DNA of 64,000 bases from CAWCDJ01 sp963796485 (GTDB taxonomy: Bacteria > Acidobacteriota > Terriglobia > Bryobacterales > Bryobacteraceae), in NCBI GenBank assembly GCA_963796485.1, contig CAWCLV010000001.1:186001-250000 (forward strand). Direction: 5' to 3'. The notes beneath the pieces are model-generated. The model was given only the letters and a program-made list of their open reading frames with translations. It searched no databases and was not told the origin of the DNA. Shown piece after piece: positions 1 to 7,670 of this stretch. Both the position numbers and the translations under genes were made by a program. Each line of letters begins with the position of its first letter. Within the stretch, counting starts at the first letter, position 1.

Positions 1-2
1 AC

Positions 3-1001
3 TCGCATCCGGACGATTTCTCCGTACTGAAGAGACTTCTCGACTACTATGAAGCGCGCTGGCAGACGAATGGGGCGGAACGCCTCCGGCTCATCCTGTG
101 GACGATTCAAAACCACCCGGACGTCGCTTTGGATCCGCCGCACGACGGGCGGGCCTTGCTGGTGAACCCGGATGACAAACAAGATTACGCGCAGGCGCGG
201 CAACTGTGGCTCAAACAGATCCAGCGGTATCCCGATCACCCTCGGGTTCTCGCAAACGCGGCGGTCTGTCTAAGGCTTACGGATCGGGAATCGGCCGCCG
301 ACTGGTTGAAGCGGGCGATCACTCTGAACCCGGACCACCGCGGTTCTCTCACATCTGCGTTAGCTGACGTCTATGCCGGCGCGATCACGGCGGTTTCCGG
401 CATGAATCCATGGGAAGGGCCGACGTCGGTGGATGTTAACGAAACCAACTCCGAATTTGCCCGCCGCGCCCGAATGGAAGCAGCGGTTGATGCCGAGATT
501 GCCGCCAGAACGGGTTGGGCGCTTTATCTGACCACGGAAGCATTTCATCGCCTGCATCTGAGCAACGCGGATTACGACGCGATTGCTGAAGAGTTGCTGC
601 TCAAGTCTGCTGCTTTCGACTTTCCGAAACCCTTGAGATTAAGCTTGCTCGGGACCTTCTATCAGCGCCAGGAAATGAAGAGGGCCGGTCAGGTTTTCCC
701 GAAGTCGCGGATCGTGGCGGTTCCTTCCGGGGAACAGGCAAAGCGCCTGCTGTCGAAAACAACCAGCAACGTTTTCACGGGCGAAAAGAACGTTGTGGGC
801 CCGGTTCACGTCACAGTTGACGTGGTCGTCGGCACGGACGGGCATGTATGGAAGGCGGCCGCTGTGAACGCCCCGACCGGACCGATCAGATCCGCTGCAT
901 CTGGAGCGGTCATGAGTTGGACATACGAGCCCCTGGACATCGAGGGTGAAGTCGTTCGGGTTGCCACGAGGGTCGAAGTGGATCTCGATTTCCGGCCTTA
1001 G
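3..1001 (+). CDS. TPR protein with TonB-like C-terminal domain (5' truncated)
   Basis: The reading frame is open from the first bases of the window, so the start lies upstream and only 332 residues are visible. The N-terminal half carries tetratricopeptide-like helices (for example the stretch around LWLKQIQRYPDHPRVLANA and AITLNPDHRG). The last 90 or so residues look like a TonB C-terminal (energy-transducer) fold, with GPVHVTVDVVVGTDGHV followed by ASGAVMSWTYEP. Proteins of this build in acidobacteria are usually periplasmic or secreted peptide sensors/transducers, but no role can be assigned here. It ends 55 bp before a convergent beta-lactamase-like gene. Confidence 0.75.
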   Translation, partial: SHPDDFSVLKRLLDYYEARWQTNGAERLRLILWTIQNHPDVALDPPHDGRALLVNPDDKQDYAQARQLWLKQIQRYPDHPRVLANAAVCLRLTDRESAADWLKRAITLNPDHRGSLTSALADVYAGAITAVSGMNPWEGPTSVDVNETNSEFARRARMEAAVDAEIAARTGWALYLTTEAFHRLHLSNADYDAIAEELLLKSAAFDFPKPLRLSLLGTFYQRQEMKRAGQVFPKSRIVAVPSGEQAKRLLSKTTSNVFTGEKNVVGPVHVTVDVVVGTDGHVWKAAAVNAPTGPIRSAASGAVMSWTYEPLDIEGEVVRVATRVEVDLDFRP

Positions 1002-1056
1002 TGCGCCCTCCGTATGGCCTGCAGCCGGGCGCCGATGGCACAGCGGCAACCTGCGG

Positions 1057-1932
1057 CTATTTCAGCCCCTCCACGATCATCTTCGCCAGGTCTGCGATCA
1101 GCAGCGAGCCGGGGTTGTCGGGGCTCCAGTCGGGTTTCGGCATGCCGTCCACGGTGATCGCCATGGCGATGCGGCCGCTTTTCGCGTAGACGACGCCCAC
1201 GTCGGACCGCAGCGCGTCGAGCGCGCCCGTCTTGTTGGCTACGGGAAGGTCGCCCAGCTTACGGCGGATGCCGGTTCCGTCCTGGCAGCGCTTCATCACG
1301 GCAAGGATCTCGCGCGACGCTTCGGGGCTCACGATCTCGCCCTTTTCGAGGCGTTCGAGGATGGTCACCATGTCGTGCGGCGTGGAAACTCCCAGGCCGT
1401 ATTTCCGGTTTTCCGGCAGCCTGCCCGCGGCCGAAACGCCCCGGCCGGGTCCGTCGCCCGAGAGAATCTTCCGCAGCGAGCGCGTGGTCCTGATGCCGAT
1501 ACGGTCCAGATACGCGTTCACCGCGTCCGCGGTGAAGCGCTCCAGGACCATGTTGGTTGCGGTATTGTCGCTCAGCACCATCATGAGGTGCGTGACGTCG
1601 CGCAGCGGCAGTTGCACGCCGTCGGATAACTCCGAGGCGATCACGCCCGAACCGGAGACCTTTTCGGCCGGCGCAATGGTGAGCGGATCGGTCCACTTGG
1701 CTTTGCCCTGCGCCACCTGATCGAAAACCGCGCACAGGACCGGCAGTTTGATGGTACTGGCGGTGCGGACGGGGTCGGCCTCCCGTATCCCGACGGTCGC
1801 GCCGGTGTCGAGGTTCCTGGCATAGAGCGAGACCGTACCCTGAAAGTCCCGGATACGGCTGTGCAGGGCGTCCGGCAGAGGTTGGGCGGGCGAGAGGCAG
1901 GCCAGGAAAAGGGCGAGACTCAGTTTGCGCAT
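1057..1932 (-). CDS. class A beta-lactamase-like serine hydrolase, exported
   Basis: A 291-residue protein starting at the ATG at 1932, which places a signal peptide (MRKLSLALFLACLSPAQ) at the extreme N-terminus; an upstream in-frame start at 1959 would spoil it. The three serine beta-lactamase/PBP motifs are in order: S59-T-I-K62 with the nucleophilic serine, S121-D-N123, and K234-T-G236. Spacing fits class A beta-lactamases. The omega-loop region has a glutamate in LPENRKYGLG, a possible deacylating residue, but the canonical ExxLN is not clear, so the protein may be a beta-lactamase or a related peptidase/esterase. It acts in the periplasm. It is transcribed away from the radical SAM gene at 2026. 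Confidence 0.82.
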   Translation of the reverse strand: MRKLSLALFLACLSPAQPLPDALHSRIRDFQGTVSLYARNLDTGATVGIREADPVRTASTIKLPVLCAVFDQVAQGKAKWTDPLTIAPAEKVSGSGVIASELSDGVQLPLRDVTHLMMVLSDNTATNMVLERFTADAVNAYLDRIGIRTTRSLRKILSGDGPGRGVSAAGRLPENRKYGLGVSTPHDMVTILERLEKGEIVSPEASREILAVMKRCQDGTGIRRKLGDLPVANKTGALDALRSDVGVVYAKSGRIAMAITVDGMPKPDWSPDNPGSLLIADLAKMIVEGLK

Positions 1933-1970
1933 AACCGATGATAGCGTTCGCCGCGACAAAAGTATGACGA

Positions 1971-1997
1971 TTGGTTTGTTGCGGGCGATGATATATT
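1971..1997 (+). promoter_or_regulatory. possible sigma-70-like promoter for the radical SAM gene
   Basis: Between the divergent genes at 1932 and 2026 there is TTGGTT (1971-1976) and TATATT (1992-1997), separated by 15 bp. The spacer is short and the match only moderate. It is the most AT-rich patch in this intergenic region and lies about 30 bp before the ATG. Confidence 0.3.
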
Positions 1998-2025
1998 AAG
2001 CTATCAGGCACTTAAACTACTGAAA

Positions 2026-3762
2026 ATGCTACCCCATCCCAAAGGTACCCACGCTCGGATTTTGCTCAGCTCGGTCTTCGGTCCCTACGCCCAGGACGAT
2101 GATTTCGGCAGCCGCAAAATCAACCCGATGGAGCTGTACCACAACCAGGTGACCCGTGAACAGGGGCCGTTCTCCCTGCGCATGTTCCACCGCTCCTGGG
2201 GGATCCTCATGATCCAGGAAAACATCTCCGCGCCCACGACGGTGTTGGATTTTCCCACGCGCGAATCGTTCGAGGCCGAGCTTCAGGCGCACAGCTACGA
2301 TGTCGTGGGCATCTCCTCGATCATCGTGAACGTCGGAAAAGTCCGGGAGATGTGCCGGATTGTCCGCCGGGTGTCGCCGCACTCCATGATCGTGATCGGG
2401 GGCCACGTGGCGGCAATTCCGGAAATCGACAAGATGATCGATGCCGACCACATCGTGCGCGGCGACGGTATTTCCTGGATGCGCCGGTTTTTGGGCGAGG
2501 ACGATACCGCGCCGGTGCGCCACCCGGAGATCGTCTCCGGTTTCGACGCGCGCACGCTGGGGATCAGACTGCCTCAGGATAAAGGGACCACCGCGGCCAC
2601 CATCATCCCTTCGGTCGGCTGCCCCATGGGCTGCAATTTCTGCACGACTTCGGCGTTTTTCGGCGGCAAAGGGAAGTATCTGAATTTCTACGACACGGGC
2701 GACGAACTGTTCAGCGTCATGTCGCAGATGGAGCACCGGCTGAACGTCAAATCGTTCTTCATGATGGACGAGAATTTCCTGCTGCATAAACGCCGCGCGA
2801 TGGAACTGCTCGACCGCATGAAGCGACACAACAAGGCGTGGTCGCTTTACGTTTTCTCGTCGGCCAACGCGATTCGCCAGTACACCATGCGGGAACTGGT
2901 GGAACTGGGGGTTTCGTGGATCTGGATGGGGCTGGAGTCGCCGAAATCGAGCTACAAAAAGCTCGAAGGCTCGGACACGCTCACGCTGACCGCCGAACTG
3001 CGCAAACACGGGATCAAACTGCTGGGTTCCACCATCGTGGGGCTCGAGCATCACACGCCGGAAAACATCGAGGAAGAGATCGAGCACGCGGTGGCGCACG
3101 ATACCGACTTCCACCAGTTCATGCTGTACACGCCCGTGCCCGGCACGCCGCTGTACCAGCAGATTTCCGAAGAAGGCCGCCTGCTTCCGGACGTGGACCT
3201 GGCCGATATCCACGGGCAGCACCAGTTCAATTTCGAGCACGCCGCCATCTCGCGCGAGGATTCGAAGCGTTTCCTCGACTGGGCGTTCCGCCGCGATTTC
3301 GAGCGCAACGGTCCCAGCATCTACCGCATCTGTCGCACCACTTTCGACGGCTGGCGGCGGTACAGAGACGATGCGGACCCGCGGGTGCGGGCACGTTTCG
3401 CGCGGGAAGCGCGGTCGCTGAAGGATGGCTATGCCGCGGCGCTTTGGGCCATGGAGAAACATCTGCGGCACACCAACCAAGCCGTGGCGGAGAGGGTGCG
3501 CGGCCTGCGCAAGGAAATCACGCGCGAGTTCGGAACCATGAGCCGCGTGGTCAGCAGCGCGCTCGGCCCGGTGCTGCTCTGGGCGGCGAGAAGGGAAGAA
3601 CGCAGGCTGGCGGCGGGCAAGACCTACGAGCCCCGCACCATCATTCAGAGGCGCAATTGGGACGGCCCGGAGGCTACGGTCCCAGGAGTAGCTTCAGATA
3701 GCTTATGCCTGTCCGGACCTCAACCGTCTGGGTTACCTGTCTTCCGTCCTTCTCGATCGTAA
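2026..3762 (+). CDS. B12-binding-type radical SAM protein
   Basis: A 578-residue protein. Residues ~60-160 resemble a cobalamin-binding Rossmann domain (VVGISSIIVN, VIGGHVAAIPEI), although the classic DxHxxG histidine motif is not evident. The radical SAM core follows, with the [4Fe-4S] triad C199-x3-C203-x2-C206 (SVGCPMGCNFC). Downstream blocks such as MGLESP and TPVPGTPLY are typical of B12-dependent radical SAM methylases and oxygen-independent tailoring enzymes; substrate unknown. It is not clearly HpnP or HpnR. The last 89 bp (3674-3762) lie antisense to the 3' end of the kinase gene. The final ~25 residues are low-complexity, so the true functional C-terminus may lie earlier. Confidence 0.8.
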   Translation: MLPHPKGTHARILLSSVFGPYAQDDDFGSRKINPMELYHNQVTREQGPFSLRMFHRSWGILMIQENISAPTTVLDFPTRESFEAELQAHSYDVVGISSIIVNVGKVREMCRIVRRVSPHSMIVIGGHVAAIPEIDKMIDADHIVRGDGISWMRRFLGEDDTAPVRHPEIVSGFDARTLGIRLPQDKGTTAATIIPSVGCPMGCNFCTTSAFFGGKGKYLNFYDTGDELFSVMSQMEHRLNVKSFFMMDENFLLHKRRAMELLDRMKRHNKAWSLYVFSSANAIRQYTMRELVELGVSWIWMGLESPKSSYKKLEGSDTLTLTAELRKHGIKLLGSTIVGLEHHTPENIEEEIEHAVAHDTDFHQFMLYTPVPGTPLYQQISEEGRLLPDVDLADIHGQHQFNFEHAAISREDSKRFLDWAFRRDFERNGPSIYRICRTTFDGWRRYRDDADPRVRARFAREARSLKDGYAAALWAMEKHLRHTNQAVAERVRGLRKEITREFGTMSRVVSSALGPVLLWAARREERRLAAGKTYEPRTIIQRRNWDGPEATVPGVASDSLCLSGPQPSGLPVFRPSRS

Positions 3763-5515
3763 CCCGGTAGGATCCGGGCCGCAGCCTCAATTCGGCGGGC
3801 GTGGCCAGCCCGGTCGGCTTACCATCCACAAGCACGCGCGCGCCGGGCGGTTCGCTCGTCAACAGCAGGGTGCCTCCGATGGGATGCAGCACCACCGCCT
3901 GCATCTCCAGCGGGTACGTGCCGACGAAGATGTCGCGGTGCTCGATCCCGTATCCCGGCAGGTTGAAGAGAACCTCGTGATTGCCGGGCGTAGCGTTCAA
4001 GGTACAGGGTGTGGTGCACGTTTGTTCGGAGCGGCCGTCCATCGTGGCCGTGGCGCCTCCGGGGCTGCTGATGATGCTCACCGGCTCAAACTGCGGCTGG
4101 GGCGGGTTTGACGGGCGCGGCCGGACCGGCACGTCGGCGGCCTCCCGCCTCGGAGCGGGTACCGGCACAACCGCCTTTGCGGCCTCCTGTGTCGAGGCGG
4201 GCGGAGTTTCGACGGGTTTGGCGGCTTCGGTTGGCGGCGGCGCCTGGCTGCTCGCCGCGGTCTTCGAGTCGGCCGGTGCGCTTTCGGCTTTCGCCGGCTC
4301 CGCTGGAAGCATGGGGCTCGGCTTTTGCTCTTGCGAAACGGCGGAAACTGCCCCTTGGCCGCCGCCCGCCGGCCCCTGCGCGGCCCCCGGCCCCTGGCCC
4401 CCGGCGCCCGGCCCCTGTGCCGTCTGGCTCCCGGCCTCCGGCCCCTTCTTCGAGAGCCACGGGAGGGCCTGCCAGCCGATCAGCGCCAGCAGGCCGGCAG
4501 CCACCAGCATGGCGAGCAGGAACGTAAGAAATCCACCCTTCTTTTCGGCGCGCTCCTCGCCGATGGTCGTCTCGCCCGCGCGTGCCGAGCGCAGCGGTTT
4601 CCTGCCGGGCGGCAGCGAAACAGGAGGCCGGGCTCCTTCGGCCAGCGTCGGTTCCATCAGGCTGCCGCCTCGCGGCATGGGCTTCCACCCTTTGCTTGCC
4701 GCACAGGCCTTTTCGAGCGTCGAGACGAATTCCTGGCAGTTGCGGAACCGGTCGTCGGGCTTTTTGGAGAGCCCCTTCTGGATCGCGCTCTCGATATCGC
4801 GGGTCAGGGTGGGGTTGATGCGATGCGGCACCGCCGGTTCCTCGGCCACGATCTTATAGACCACCGTGGTGAGGTGCTCGCCGGTGTAGGGCTTCTCGCC
4901 GGTGAGCATTTCGAACGCGATCACCGCCAGCGAGAACTGGTCCGAACGGCCGTCCACGGTCAACCCCTGCACCTGCTCGGGCGACATATAGTGCGGCGTG
5001 CCGACGATCGAGCCGGTCATGGTGAACTGCTCGGCGGCGGTGATTTTCGCAATTCCGAAATCGGTGATCTTGGCCGTGCCGTCCGCCGCGATCATGACGT
5101 TGGCCGGCTTGATATCGCGGTGCACGATCCCCTTTTGATGGGCGTAATCGAGCGCCACCGCGGTCTGCCCCAGAATGCTGAAGATCTGCTCGGGCGTGAG
5201 GGAGTGCGATTCCGAGAGCATCTGGTCTAGCGTGGGGCCGTCCACGTATTCCATCGCGATGTACGCCAGGTCACCCTGCTGTTCCACGTCGTAGATGGTG
5301 ACGATTCCGGGATGGGAGAGAATCCCCGCGGAACGGGCTTCGCGGAACAGGCGCTCCCGCATGCGCTCCTGCTCTTCGGGCTTGCGGGTGTTGCTTAGGG
5401 CGATGGTCTTGATGGCCACCGGGCGGCCGATATTCGGGTCGATGGCATGGTAAACCACCCCCATGGCCCCCCGCCCGAGTTCCCTGACGATTTTATATCG
5501 CCCGATGCGATCCAT
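3674..5515 (-). CDS. membrane Ser/Thr protein kinase with C-terminal PEGA domains
   Basis: A 613-residue PknB/Stk-type kinase. It has a glycine-rich loop GRGAMGVVYHA, catalytic lysine K36 in VAIK, HRD aspartate D134 (VHRDIKPANV), DFG aspartate D152, and GTPHYMSPEQ in the activation segment, so it is probably active. One transmembrane helix lies near residues 328-347. The next ~120 residues form a Pro/Ala/Gly/Gln-rich linker. Residues ~475-613 contain two PEGA-type beta-sandwich repeats (ISSPGGATATMDG, LTSEPPGARVLVDGKPTG), expected outside the membrane. The linker DNA around 4361-4447 is the same G-rich sequence type as the tandem array at 7426-7587. No partner gene is adjacent: the upstream neighbour is an IS, and the downstream gene is convergent and overlapping. 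Confidence 0.92.
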   Translation of the reverse strand: MDRIGRYKIVRELGRGAMGVVYHAIDPNIGRPVAIKTIALSNTRKPEEQERMRERLFREARSAGILSHPGIVTIYDVEQQGDLAYIAMEYVDGPTLDQMLSESHSLTPEQIFSILGQTAVALDYAHQKGIVHRDIKPANVMIAADGTAKITDFGIAKITAAEQFTMTGSIVGTPHYMSPEQVQGLTVDGRSDQFSLAVIAFEMLTGEKPYTGEHLTTVVYKIVAEEPAVPHRINPTLTRDIESAIQKGLSKKPDDRFRNCQEFVSTLEKACAASKGWKPMPRGGSLMEPTLAEGARPPVSLPPGRKPLRSARAGETTIGEERAEKKGGFLTFLLAMLVAAGLLALIGWQALPWLSKKGPEAGSQTAQGPGAGGQGPGAAQGPAGGGQGAVSAVSQEQKPSPMLPAEPAKAESAPADSKTAASSQAPPPTEAAKPVETPPASTQEAAKAVVPVPAPRREAADVPVRPRPSNPPQPQFEPVSIISSPGGATATMDGRSEQTCTTPCTLNATPGNHEVLFNLPGYGIEHRDIFVGTYPLEMQAVVLHPIGGTLLLTSEPPGARVLVDGKPTGLATPAELRLRPGSYRVTIEKDGRQVTQTVEVRTGISYLKLLLGP

Positions 5516-5534
5516 TCAGTTTAGTGATAGCACA

Positions 5535-5555
5535 GGGTAGGCCTCCGGCCTATCC
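5535..5555. repeat. palindrome of the GGCCTCC-type dispersed family
   Basis: TAGGCC-TCC-GGCCTA (core 5538-5552) forms a 6-bp stem with a 3-nt loop, extended by three more pairs outward. It lies between the kinase start and the IS. It resembles the palindromes at 35875, 60127, 60167 and 60412, which also place TCC or TCCC between GC-rich arms. Confidence 0.5.
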
Positions 5556-5560
5556 TGGGG

Positions 5561-5569
5561 GCCAGAGGT
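5561..5569. repeat. left target-site duplication of the IS
   Basis: The 9-bp sequence GCCAGAGGT directly abuts the left terminal inverted repeat and recurs exactly at 7426-7434 next to the right terminus. Confidence 0.75.
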
Positions 5570-5581
5570 CGGGTGCGCGAC
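5570..5581 (+). repeat. left terminal inverted repeat of the IS
   Basis: CGGGTGCGCGAC, an exact inverted match to 7414-7425. Similarity is weak beyond 12 bp. Confidence 0.75.
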
Positions 5582-5673
5582 TTGAGAGTAGCGGCGCTCG
5601 GGTTTCCCTTTTTTGTGTCATAATTCTGAGCGTATATATACGTGCAGAATCGAACGCACACAATGGAGGCCAT

Positions 5674-6081
5674 ATGCCTGACGATCTCGCGTCTCTGGAG
5701 ATCGAACGCTCGCAGATCCTGCAAGAGTTTCTGGGTTTGAGCGATTTGCGCCCGGGCTCGATCACCGCCGCCGTCCGGCGCTGCGGAAAGCCGTCCTGTC
5801 ATTGCGCCAAGCCTCACGACCCCGGCCATGATCCCCAGTTCCGCCTCACTCGTCGAGTGGCGGGAAAGACGGTGACCGAGACCTTTGCTAACCCCTCCGC
5901 CTTGCGTAAGGCTCAGCAGGAAGTCACCGAGTTTCACCGCTTCCAGGCACTCAGCGAGAAACTGGTGAACATCAACCAAAAGATTTGTGAACTCCGACCG
6001 GCCGAGCGGGAGCGGGGCGGCTGGACAGACCAGGAAAAAAAACGGCTGCTGCAATCCATACGGAAATTGCGCGCGAAGTGA
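5674..6081 (+). CDS. IS-encoded accessory protein (DUF6788-like)
   Basis: A 135-residue protein starting at the ATG at 5674, preceded by GGAGG at 5665-5669. It contains a short cysteine/histidine cluster, RRCGKPSCHCAKP, a likely metal-binding knuckle (C-x4-C-x-C), followed by a basic coiled segment rich in Glu/Lys/Arg. Proteins of this kind are recurrently encoded just upstream of ISKra4-type transposases; their role in transposition is not established. The stop TGA overlaps the GTG start of the transposase (GTGA, 6078-6081), implying translational coupling. Confidence 0.75.
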   Translation: MPDDLASLEIERSQILQEFLGLSDLRPGSITAAVRRCGKPSCHCAKPHDPGHDPQFRLTRRVAGKTVTETFANPSALRKAQQEVTEFHRFQALSEKLVNINQKICELRPAERERGGWTDQEKKRLLQSIRKLRAK

Positions 6082-7400
6082 ACCGATTGCTCGTCCGTGT
6101 ATTTGCGGAGCGGCAACACCACGGTCGAACCGATCTGGAGGCGGTAGAGACCAGCTTGCGCGCCACGCTTCACCAAGCTGGGTCTACGGCCCTGACCGAA
6201 CTGCTGCGGTACGAAGCGCCGACCGTCGACCACCACCAGTTGCCATGCCCGTGCGGCCACCACGCGCAGTATCAGGGACTACGTTCCAAACCGGTGCTCA
6301 CCGTGGTCGGTCCGGCGCGGGTGGAGCGGCCCTATTACCTGTGTTCGCGATGTCATCAAGGACAGTTTCCGGCCGACGTGGAACTGGACATCGTAGACAC
6401 CGAATCCTCCCCCGGAGTGCGCCGCATGCTGGCCTTGGTCGGTCAGGAGGCGCCGTTCGATCACGGACGCGAGCAGATGAAGGTCCTGGCCGGTTTGGAA
6501 GTGACCACCAAAGCGGTAGAGCGCACAGCCGAGGCCATCGGCGGCGATATCGCACAGCGAGAACAGCAGGAGATTCAGCGAGCGGTCCAGTTGGATCTGC
6601 CCATCGTGGTCGGCGAGCCGATCCCCATCTTAATCGTGGAGATGGACGGCACAGGGGTGCCGGTCGTGAAGAAGGAAACCGAGGGGCGCAAGGGCAAAAC
6701 TGATGGGCAACCGGCGCACACCCGCGAAGCCAAGTTGGGGTGCGTGTTTACTCAAAGTGGTTGGGACGAGGAAGGCTACCCCATTCGCGATCCGGATTCC
6801 ACGACTTACACCGGCGCGATCGAAACCGCCGAGGAATTTGGCAAGCGGCTCTATCTGGAAGCTTGGAAGCGCGGCTGGAGTCGCGCCGAAAAGAAGGTGG
6901 TCTTGGGCGACGGGGCCGAATGGATCTGGAATCTGGCGAATCTCCATTTTCCCGGTGCGGTCCAGATTGTCGACCTCTATCACGCCCGCCAACACCTCTG
7001 GGACTTGGTGCGCAAACTATATCCGAATGACGAGGCCCGCCAGAAAGCCTGGATCAAAGGCCATCAAAAGCGTCTACTGGACAAGGGAAAGATCGAAAAA
7101 CTGGTGGTCGCGATCCGCTCGATCCATTCTACGAATCCCGAAGTTGCTGACAAGATTCGCATAGAAGCCGACTACTTCGCAGCGAATGTCGAGCGGATGC
7201 GCTACCCCAAATTCCGCCGCCAACACTTGTTCGTCGGCTCCGGCGTGATTGAGGCCGGCTGCAAGACGGTCATCGGTTCTCGTTTCAAACAGTCCGGGAT
7301 GTTCTGGACCGTCCGCGGGGCCAACGCCATACTGTCTCTACGCTGCTGCCACCTCAACGGCCGTTTCGAAGACTACTGGGAGGGACGCCGCGCGGCTTAA
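6078..7400 (+). CDS. ISKra4-family transposase
   Basis: A 440-residue transposase. It has an N-terminal zinc-ribbon-like region (CPCGHHAQY and later CSRCHQG), a helical middle, and a DDE-type catalytic core. Candidate acidic residues are in VEMDGTGV, the GDGAEWIW block, VDLYHARQHLW, and GSGVIEAGCK near the C-terminus, all typical of the ISKra4/ISAzba-type DDE family. It starts at GTG 6078 with a 4-nt overlap to the small upstream gene. Frame and catalytic blocks look intact. Codon use is similar to the neighbours, so no foreign composition stands out. Confidence 0.92.
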   Translation: MNRLLVRVFAERQHHGRTDLEAVETSLRATLHQAGSTALTELLRYEAPTVDHHQLPCPCGHHAQYQGLRSKPVLTVVGPARVERPYYLCSRCHQGQFPADVELDIVDTESSPGVRRMLALVGQEAPFDHGREQMKVLAGLEVTTKAVERTAEAIGGDIAQREQQEIQRAVQLDLPIVVGEPIPILIVEMDGTGVPVVKKETEGRKGKTDGQPAHTREAKLGCVFTQSGWDEEGYPIRDPDSTTYTGAIETAEEFGKRLYLEAWKRGWSRAEKKVVLGDGAEWIWNLANLHFPGAVQIVDLYHARQHLWDLVRKLYPNDEARQKAWIKGHQKRLLDKGKIEKLVVAIRSIHSTNPEVADKIRIEADYFAANVERMRYPKFRRQHLFVGSGVIEAGCKTVIGSRFKQSGMFWTVRGANAILSLRCCHLNGRFEDYWEGRRAA

Positions 7401-7413
7401 CCCCAACTTCTAC

Positions 7414-7425
7414 GTCGCGCACCCG
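7414..7425 (-). repeat. right terminal inverted repeat of the IS
   Basis: GTCGCGCACCCG, the exact reverse complement of the left end at 5570-5581, 13 bp after the transposase stop codon. Confidence 0.75.
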
Positions 7426-7434
7426 GCCAGAGGT
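7426..7434. repeat. right target-site duplication of the IS
   Basis: GCCAGAGGT, identical to 5561-5569. It is at the same time the first nine bases of the first 14-bp unit of the tandem array. Confidence 0.75.
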
Positions 7435-7495
7435 CGGGTGCCAGGGGTCGGGGGCCAGGGGTCGGGGGCCAGGGGTCGGGGGCCAGGGGTCGGCC
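7426..7495 (+). repeat. five 14-bp G-rich tandem units
   Basis: Unit GCCAGGGGTCGGGG repeated head to tail at 7426, 7440, 7454, 7468 and 7482. The first (GCCAGAGGTCGGGT) and last (ending GGCC) are variants and the inner three are identical. Successive runs of four to five guanines on the plus strand make a G-quadruplex plausible. Not coding in any convincing frame. Confidence 0.9.
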
Positions 7496-7587
7496 GGCCC
7501 CCGGCCCCCACTCTCCGGCCCCCGGCCCCCACTCTCCGGCCCCCGGCCCCCACTCTCCGGCCCCCGGCCCCCGCTCTCCGGCCCCCC
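7496..7587 (-). repeat. four 21-bp C-rich tandem units, opposite polarity
   Basis: A 21-bp unit of the form GGCCCCCGGCCCCCA + CTCTCC starts at 7496, 7517, 7538 and 7559 (the last has G for A), then a partial unit. The guanine runs are now on the minus strand, so the array flips G-rich strand at about 7495. It ends ~80 bp before the histidine kinase start and may affect its promoter region. Confidence 0.9.
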
Positions 7588-7670
7588 GTTTCGTAGTTAT
7601 CCGCGGATAGTACCGGCCTAGTTTCCAGAGGAAAATGACGCTCGGGGTCGTAGAATAGCGGTTTGGTGCC

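Larger units (their letters stand above)
5570..7425 (+). mobile_element. complete ISKra4-family insertion sequence
   Basis: A 1,856-bp element. It is bounded by perfect 12-bp inverted repeats, CGGGTGCGCGAC at 5570-5581 and its complement at 7414-7425, and flanked by a 9-bp direct repeat GCCAGAGGT (5561-5569, 7426-7434). It carries two overlapping genes: a small DUF6788-like ORF and an ISKra4-type transposase. A 9-bp duplication is what I recall for the ISKra4 subgroup. Both genes are full length and the ends are intact, so the copy is probably recent and may be active. The element landed in the first unit of a 14-bp G-rich tandem array; deleting it and one duplication restores that unit. Confidence 0.88.

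Noticed and set aside
2026..3762. Radical SAM gene as a hopanoid methylase (HpnP or HpnR)
   Set aside because: The cysteine triad is general for radical SAM proteins, no HpnP/HpnR-specific block was recognised, and the gene lies 45 kb from the hopanoid genes. Left as unassigned.
7426..7587. Possible CRISPR or origin iterons
   Set aside because: Units are 14 and 21 bp, directly adjacent with no spacers, and low-complexity; no DnaA boxes or replication gene were seen.
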